Of a stretch of DNA of 64,000 nucleotides, positions 59,531 to 64,000 are shown one piece after another. Location: NCBI RefSeq assembly GCF_048270095.1, contig NZ_JBLWTL010000001.1:317407-381406 (forward strand), given 5' to 3'. The first letter of the stretch is position 1. Every line of letters starts with the position of its first letter. A model generated the notes under the pieces. It was given only the letters and a program-made list of their open reading frames with translations, was not told the DNA's origin and ran no database searches. This DNA comes from Maricaulis sp048270095. GTDB taxonomy: Bacteria; Pseudomonadota; Alphaproteobacteria; Caulobacterales; Maricaulaceae. The position numbers and the translations under genes are program-made.

Positions 59531-60073
59531 CTAGCGGCCGCCAGTGCCGTTGCCATCACCATTGGCGGGCGTGGCGTCGGTCTGGCGCGGGTAGATCACG
59601 GCCCGCACGGGCGTACCATTACCCTCTTCACCAAAATTGGAATTCCCGGATGTCAGATTGGAGACAAAACGGGTGGTGGTGATGACATTCTCGCCCTGGG
59701 TGATGACGACATCGCCTGTCAGGGTGATGGTGTCCTGACCCATTTCATAAACGCCCAGATCGCCGGTGGCGTTCTGGAAGGGTGAGAAATACCGGACATG
59801 CCCCGTGGCAACAACGCGTTCGATGTCGCCGCGACTGCCGTCTGCAGGCTGGGTCCAGACCAGCTCGACCCGATCCGCCATGATGCGGCGGTCGCCCTGG
59901 GTAATGTCGACATGACCGGTCAGGACCGTGCGGCCCTGATCGTCGAGATTTTCGATTCGGTCGGCGATGGTGTCGAGTGGTTGCGACGAATCCCCGATCT
60001 GCGCCTGGGCGGTCGCAAGCGGCGCCAGCAGGAGACAGGACAGGGCGGTCAGTCGGGCAAGCAGGCGGATCAT
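59531..60073 (-). CDS. lptA: LPS transport periplasmic protein LptA
   Basis: 180 residues: signal peptide (about 24, ending ATAQAQ) and an OstA-type beta-jellyroll with IENLDDQGRTVLTGHVDITQGDRRIMADRVEL and VYEMGQDTITLTGDVVITQGEN. Bridges LPS between inner and outer membranes. Start overlaps the lptC stop by 4 bp. Confidence 0.92.
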   Translation of the reverse strand: MIRLLARLTALSCLLLAPLATAQAQIGDSSQPLDTIADRIENLDDQGRTVLTGHVDITQGDRRIMADRVELVWTQPADGSRGDIERVVATGHVRYFSPFQNATGDLGVYEMGQDTITLTGDVVITQGENVITTTRFVSNLTSGNSNFGEEGNGTPVRAVIYPRQTDATPANGDGNGTGGR

Positions 60074-60765
60074 TGATCCTCTCCTTCGCTGGGGGCGGTC
60101 CGGGCTTGTACTATACGTGCGTGCACATTGCCCTCGAAAATAACGCGATTGCCGCCTTCGTGAATTTCATAGCGGTCGGCGGTGATGGTCCCGACCGGTC
60201 CGGAACCGGTCACCGGCAGTTCGCCGGCCACGCGTTCCTCGCGCAGAAAGATGCGGGCATGCTGGGAGGCAAAGCTATAGCCGTTATCGGTATTCAGATT
60301 GACGTCGGAATACAGGTCGAGAATGCGGTTGGCTGGATCAAAGGTTCCGGTCTGCGCCAGAACTTCCGAAGCATTTGCTCCGGTATTGAGGAAATCATAG
60401 TCGAGGCGCGGGCGCTCCAGCTCGGTGAGACTGTTGGCATTGTCGCGCCGGCGGATCGCGACATCGGCTGTGAGCGCATAGGGGGTGAGATTCTCGTCGC
60501 GGCCGGTAATGCGCGGATTGACCATGCGCACGTCCGTGCTCACGGCTTCGGCCGGAACCACCGGGCCAACCGATGCCCCGATGAATAATTGCGCAGCCAG
60601 CAATGCCAGCAGCGCGATGATGCCGGCAATGAAGACGAAGCGCAGCCAGCGCACAAACTGCGTCCGGCGCCGGGCAGCACTCAGCGTCAATGCGCGGCGG
60701 GGTTCCCAATTGCCGTGCATTGTGGGCTGGAACAGCTCGAGGCCGGGGGTCGCGGTCGTACTCAT
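60070..60765 (-). CDS. lptC: LPS export system protein LptC
   Basis: 231 residues from the ATG at 60765. One membrane helix (about 43-67, FVFIAGIIALLALLAAQLF), then the jellyroll MVNPRITGRDENLTPYALTA, NRILDLYSDVNLNTDNGYSF and a closing GNRVIFEGNVHARI. Hands LPS from LptBFG to LptA. Overlaps lptA by 4 bp (ATGA). A TTG at 60786 is an alternative start. Confidence 0.92.
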   Translation of the reverse strand: MSTTATPGLELFQPTMHGNWEPRRALTLSAARRRTQFVRWLRFVFIAGIIALLALLAAQLFIGASVGPVVPAEAVSTDVRMVNPRITGRDENLTPYALTADVAIRRRDNANSLTELERPRLDYDFLNTGANASEVLAQTGTFDPANRILDLYSDVNLNTDNGYSFASQHARIFLREERVAGELPVTGSGPVGTITADRYEIHEGGNRVIFEGNVHARIVQARTAPSEGEDQ

Positions 60766-60852
60766 CGGCAGATCATCATCTCGCAAACGGCAGGCACAGC
60801 CTTGCCGCGCAACAAAGACCAGCCTTTGCTGGCCTTTTCAAGGCAAACCGGA

Positions 60853-61467
60853 TCAGGCGTGGGCGAAAATGTCGGTGTCCGGCCAACCCGCCAGGTCGAG
60901 TTTGGCACGCATGGGCAGGAAATCGAAACAGGCCTTCGCCATCTCCATCCGGCCTTCACGCTCCAGCATCACACTCAGCCGTTCGCGCAGCTGGTGCAGG
61001 TACAGCACGTCGGAGGCGGCGTATTCCAGCTGCGCTTTCGACAATTCATCCGCGCCCCAGTCGGAGCTTTGCTGCTGCTTGTTCATATCGATGCCGACGA
61101 GTTCGCGCGTCACATCCTTCAGGCCGTGGCGGTCGGTATAGGTGCGGCACAGCTTCGACGCGATCTTGGTACAGAAGACCGGGGCCAGGGTGACACCGAG
61201 GCTGCGCTCGACCATGGCGACATCGAAACGGGCAAAGTGGAGGATTTTCTCGACGCCGGGATCGCCCAGCAGGGCTTTCAGGTTGGGGCAGTCATATTCG
61301 GGGCGGATCAGCTGCACGACATGGGCATCGCCGTCGCCGCTGGAGAGCTGTACGACGCACAGCGCGTCACGGGTCAGGGACAGGCCCAGGGTCTCCGTGT
61401 CGATGGCGACCAGCGGGCCCAGATCGACATCGGCGGGCAAATCGCCGCGGTGGTAATGTACAGTCAT
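60853..61467 (-). CDS. rnd: Ribonuclease D-type 3'-5' exonuclease, short form
   Basis: 204 residues. DEDDy exonuclease motifs: VAIDTETLGLSL (Exo I), LHFARFDVAMVERS (Exo II), YAASDVLYLHQLRERL (Exo III, catalytic Tyr). HRDC domains of E. coli RNase D are absent, normal for alphaproteobacterial short homologues. Trims tRNA and other structured RNA 3' ends. Precedes lptC by about 90 bp on the same strand. Confidence 0.92.
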   Translation of the reverse strand: MTVHYHRGDLPADVDLGPLVAIDTETLGLSLTRDALCVVQLSSGDGDAHVVQLIRPEYDCPNLKALLGDPGVEKILHFARFDVAMVERSLGVTLAPVFCTKIASKLCRTYTDRHGLKDVTRELVGIDMNKQQQSSDWGADELSKAQLEYAASDVLYLHQLRERLSVMLEREGRMEMAKACFDFLPMRAKLDLAGWPDTDIFAHA

Positions 61468-61496
61468 CGCTCAATCCTCAGTTTCTGGCACGCGTC

Positions 61497-62756
61497 CTAA
61501 CGCTCCGCGCGGCCCGGCGCAATGCGGCTGATCTTGTCGTCCAGGCTGCGCCGGTCATCGCGATTGAGAAATTGCGGCATTTCAGTCTCGGCTTGCGGAC
61601 CGGCGGCCTCCAGGGCGTCGAACAGCGCGGTGGCGGCCTGACCATCGGCGCTCTCCAGCCAGCGCTGGCGGCGCGCCCGGATCGCGTCGGCGCTGACGGA
61701 CAGATTGCCGGGCTCGAGCTGGATGCCCGACACCTCGCTGCCGGGGGCTGCCTCGCCGCGCAAGGTATCGAGCATCGCCTGGCCGATATGCGGCAGATAA
61801 TGTGAGGGTTCGTAGAAATTGGGATGCGCGGCGGTCTGCTCCGGTCCCGGCGCGGGCAGGCTGGCAAAATCGCGAAAACCGGAGAAATCCCACAACACCG
61901 CGCCACCGCCCTCGACGCAGGCATCATCCGGGCTGTTGGCGGCATGCCGGTCGAACACCCCGGTCAGCGCCTGGCGCATCTCGAAATAGGTCTCACTGCG
62001 ACCCGAGCGGAACAGGGCCTCCTCGCGCCAGGCATGGAGCGGGTGAATAAAGCCGATGACCTGGACGCCATTCGCTGTCAGTGCGTCCAGCGCGCGTTCA
62101 AACAGGGCGACGCGGCCGGCGTCAAAATTATAGCCCAGATAGAAGCCGTAAATCCCGCGCACACCGCTTTCATAGCGCTCCCGCTGGGCCCCTGCCGGAT
62201 AGGTGTCGGCCCAGGGCACGCGCGGCGAACCGCCGCCGATATTATCGGCCATCAACTGGAGTGAGGCGCCGAATGTATTGGGCGATAGCGACACCCGCGT
62301 CATGGACAATGCGCGATTGCCGTCATTCAGCGTCGATAGCCAATAGGTCGCCTTGGCCCTGGAATGGGTGCCGAATTCATCGAGGTCGAGCCCGATCACG
62401 ACGCAGCGCAGGGAACGGTTGCGCGCGGCCAGCGCCATCGCCTGGCTGAGTTCGAATATATTGGTGCCGCGCATGCCGGCATTGTAAATCTCGCCGGGCC
62501 AGCCGGTCGGCTCGTGCGGGAATCCGTCGACCGTGCGCGAGGAGCCGAGCAGGATGGACGCATCGCCGCCGCGTGCCAGCCGGTCGCCGACATGGACCCG
62601 GCCACCATCGCCATACAGCCGCGTATCACGCGCCGTCAGCCCCGGAATATCGGGCGCGCCGGTGACGTTGAACGGGTCGATCAGGGCGTTGAAGCCGGCA
62701 AAGCCCAAAAGGCCCGTGAACAGCGCGATGAATAATGTTCTGGCGTATTGCTTCAT
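61497..62756 (-). CDS. Membrane-anchored SGNH-hydrolase-like protein
   Basis: 419 residues from the ATG at 62756. One N-terminal membrane helix and IDPFNVTG, then an SGNH-type entry DASILLGSSRTVDGF (putative Ser in GSSR), GYNFDAGRVALFERAL and the C-terminal EPSHYLPHIGQAML (expected Asp-x-x-His; here Glu-Pro-Ser-His). Resembles exopolysaccharide-associated SGNH and DltD-like proteins, but the Asp to Glu change leaves activity in doubt. Followed by rnd on the same strand, with 29 bp between. Confidence 0.65.
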   Translation of the reverse strand: MKQYARTLFIALFTGLLGFAGFNALIDPFNVTGAPDIPGLTARDTRLYGDGGRVHVGDRLARGGDASILLGSSRTVDGFPHEPTGWPGEIYNAGMRGTNIFELSQAMALAARNRSLRCVVIGLDLDEFGTHSRAKATYWLSTLNDGNRALSMTRVSLSPNTFGASLQLMADNIGGGSPRVPWADTYPAGAQRERYESGVRGIYGFYLGYNFDAGRVALFERALDALTANGVQVIGFIHPLHAWREEALFRSGRSETYFEMRQALTGVFDRHAANSPDDACVEGGGAVLWDFSGFRDFASLPAPGPEQTAAHPNFYEPSHYLPHIGQAMLDTLRGEAAPGSEVSGIQLEPGNLSVSADAIRARRQRWLESADGQAATALFDALEAAGPQAETEMPQFLNRDDRRSLDDKISRIAPGRAER

Positions 62757-62975
62757 GCGGTTAGCCCCGCACAGGAGTGATGGGTAAAAGCGGCTGGTAT
62801 CCGCACACCGGGGCCGCCCTGTCCACCAGACCGGCAAGCCCTGCGCTGCGCCAGACCGCGTCGAGATTGTGATGAATTGATCAGCATTCCGGTGCCAGCC
62901 CCCAGCTGCGGCGACGCTAGCGGCGCTCAGGCGCAACGGCAAGGCGAGGCTGCACGCGACCGAAGCACCGCCCCG

Positions 62976-63530
62976 TCATGGCGCGTTTGTCTTGCGGGGG
63001 CGGTAGAATACTGTCAGCTCGTTTTCCGCCAGCCTGGCCGTGTGCCGGGCCTGATAGCCCAGTTTGCCGGCCAGCGAGGTTGAGGCCGTATTGATCGGGT
63101 CAATGATGCAACAGGTCTCCGGCCGGTCGAGCGCGCGATCGGCCCAGGTGAGCACGGCCTGCATCGCCTCGTGTCCGAGGCCGCGGCCGTGCGCTGTCGG
63201 CAAAAGCGCCCAGCCGCTCTCGGGGACATCGCCGAGCGGTGGCAGGAGTTCGCGCTTCAGATCTGCCAGGCCGGCCTCACCGAGAAAACGGCCATCGGTG
63301 CGGTCGGTGATTACCCAATAGCCAAAACCCAGCATGGTCCACATCCCGCCATAGCGCAGCAGGCGCTGCCAGACCTCGTGCTCGCTCGAGGCGCGCCCGC
63401 CGATGAAGCGGATTACCCCGGGATCGGTCCACAAGGCCAGGCTGCCGGCGAAATCTGCCGCCGTATGGCCGCGCAGAACGAGTCGCGGCGTGACCAGGGC
63501 CGGAATCGTGGTCGCAGGGGCAGGGCTCAT
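62976..63530 (-). CDS. RimJ/RimL-type GNAT acetyltransferase
   Basis: 184 residues from the ATG at 63530. LVTPRLVLRGHTAADF at the start, GYWVITDRTDGRFLGEAGL, the acetyl-CoA binding LLPTAHGRGLGHEAMQAVL and the late INTASTSLAGKLGYQ. Probably acetylates a small molecule or protein N-terminus. Monocistronic; divergent from the partial right-edge gene. Confidence 0.92.
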   Translation of the reverse strand: MSPAPATTIPALVTPRLVLRGHTAADFAGSLALWTDPGVIRFIGGRASSEHEVWQRLLRYGGMWTMLGFGYWVITDRTDGRFLGEAGLADLKRELLPPLGDVPESGWALLPTAHGRGLGHEAMQAVLTWADRALDRPETCCIIDPINTASTSLAGKLGYQARHTARLAENELTVFYRPRKTNAP

Positions 63531-63780
63531 GCCGTCACCAGGGCTGACATTCGGCGCGGGAGGTGCGCCACGCGCCAGAGCTAAACCCGCCAGCGGGCGC
63601 CGCGTCAATCGGCGACCTGGCATCACCGCTGACGATGCATGCGGGGAATGGGCCGGTTTATAGTCGCGTCAGCGGGGAGCGGGCTGTAAGCTTGGCGCGA
63701 GGACGGTCATAGTGGGGGATGGCAAATGCCTGACCGGGCCGTTTGCCGCCGGGGGTGGGCCGGCGAGTGGGGGAGTTGCA

Positions 63781-64000
63781 ATGATCGAGATTATGGGAGC
63801 CTTGGGGCTGCTCGAATGGTTGGGCCTCGCCCGGGTGAGTGCCGTTGTGTTGGGCGCCTTCCGGTTTCGCGCCCGGCCCCGGCGCGGCGATGCCGCTGCC
63901 GCCGCGGCGGCGCCGCCGCCGGTTGTGGCCCGTCAGGGCGGCGATGGCAGTGTCGTGCTGCGCATCGTGCACCATCTGCCCTATGAATATGTCGACGAGT
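63781..64000 (+). CDS. Unrecognised protein, N-terminal part only (runs off the right edge)
   Basis: Open frame from ATG at 63781 to the window end (73 complete codons). A GGGGGAG ribbon sits 5 nt upstream, a strong ribosome-binding site. A short hydrophobic start (IMGALGLLEWLGL), an Arg-rich stretch and an Ala/Pro-rich linker precede a predicted strand SVVLRIVHHLPYEY. No family is recognised; the rest lies outside the window. Confidence 0.6.
   Translation, partial: MIEIMGALGLLEWLGLARVSAVVLGAFRFRARPRRGDAAAAAAAPPPVVARQGGDGSVVLRIVHHLPYEYVDE

Overview
The window reads as about 64 kb of chromosome from a GC-rich alphaproteobacterium, most probably a stalked or dimorphic marine member of the Maricaulales/Caulobacterales (Maricaulis-like). 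The inference rests on gene content: a DivL-type pseudokinase with tyrosine at the phospho-acceptor position, a ChvI-ChvG two-component system next to EIIA/HPr, a CC0125/CC1285-type lipoprotein, a TIGR02300 protein beside aroA-cmk-rpsA-ihfB, an IalB-like secreted protein, class II-like AroA, and AddAB instead of RecBCD. No rRNA, CRISPR array, intact insertion sequence or prophage was seen; one tRNA gene is present.

Layout. 1-2.6 kb: accessory, visibly less GC-rich DNA with a left-edge partial ORF and a minus-strand operon of membrane protein, ImmA/IrrE-type metallopeptidase and Beta-protein-family protein; a gene-free stretch with tight hairpins follows. 3-25 kb: mixed housekeeping and envelope genes: CNBD-tailed Na+/H+ antiporter, creatininase-like amidohydrolase, a 27-residue membrane microprotein, lipoprotein methyltransferase, chemotaxis receptor with a coupled secreted partner, an ABM-GNAT fusion, an AT-rich DUF2971 gene spliced between rlmN and that GNAT gene, IalB-like protein, isoaspartyl peptidase, an HSD10-like SDR, a TonB-dependent receptor with a Fur-box-like dyad, lipoproteins, dapF, a prolyl oligopeptidase and a DUF1214/DUF1254 pair. 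24-31 kb: an uncharacterised helical protein divergent from chvI-chvG-EIIA-HPr (no hprK between them) and an Ala/Glu-rich membrane protein. 31-44 kb: divL, then a tightly overlapped tsaE-amgK-murU-addB-addA run and trxA. 44-54 kb (minus strand): ihfB, trpF, trpB, a BrnTA toxin-antitoxin pair, trpA, accD, folC, and upstream aroA, cmk and rpsA. 54-64 kb: TIGR02300 protein, tRNA-Ala(GGC) followed by two copies of a 52-bp palindromic repeat, then on the minus strand rnd, lptC, lptA, lptB, rpoN, hpf and ptsN (the LPS-export/sigma-54/PTS-Ntr cluster), and a partial gene at the right edge.

The genes fall into working groups: cell-cycle and envelope stress signalling (DivL, ChvGI, PTS), recycling of cell-wall sugars (AmgK, MurU), double-strand break repair (AddAB), tryptophan and shikimate synthesis (TrpF/B/A, AroA), first step of fatty acid synthesis (AccD), and LPS transport (LptABC). 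Most unusual are: the membrane protein/ImmA/Beta-protein operon, the DUF2971 gene inserted with almost no spacer, the BrnTA pair separating trpB from trpA with a three-hexamer operator, the loss of most zinc-ribbon cysteines in AccD, and the absence of hprK from its usual place. None was checked against a database; all assignments come from reading the sequence.
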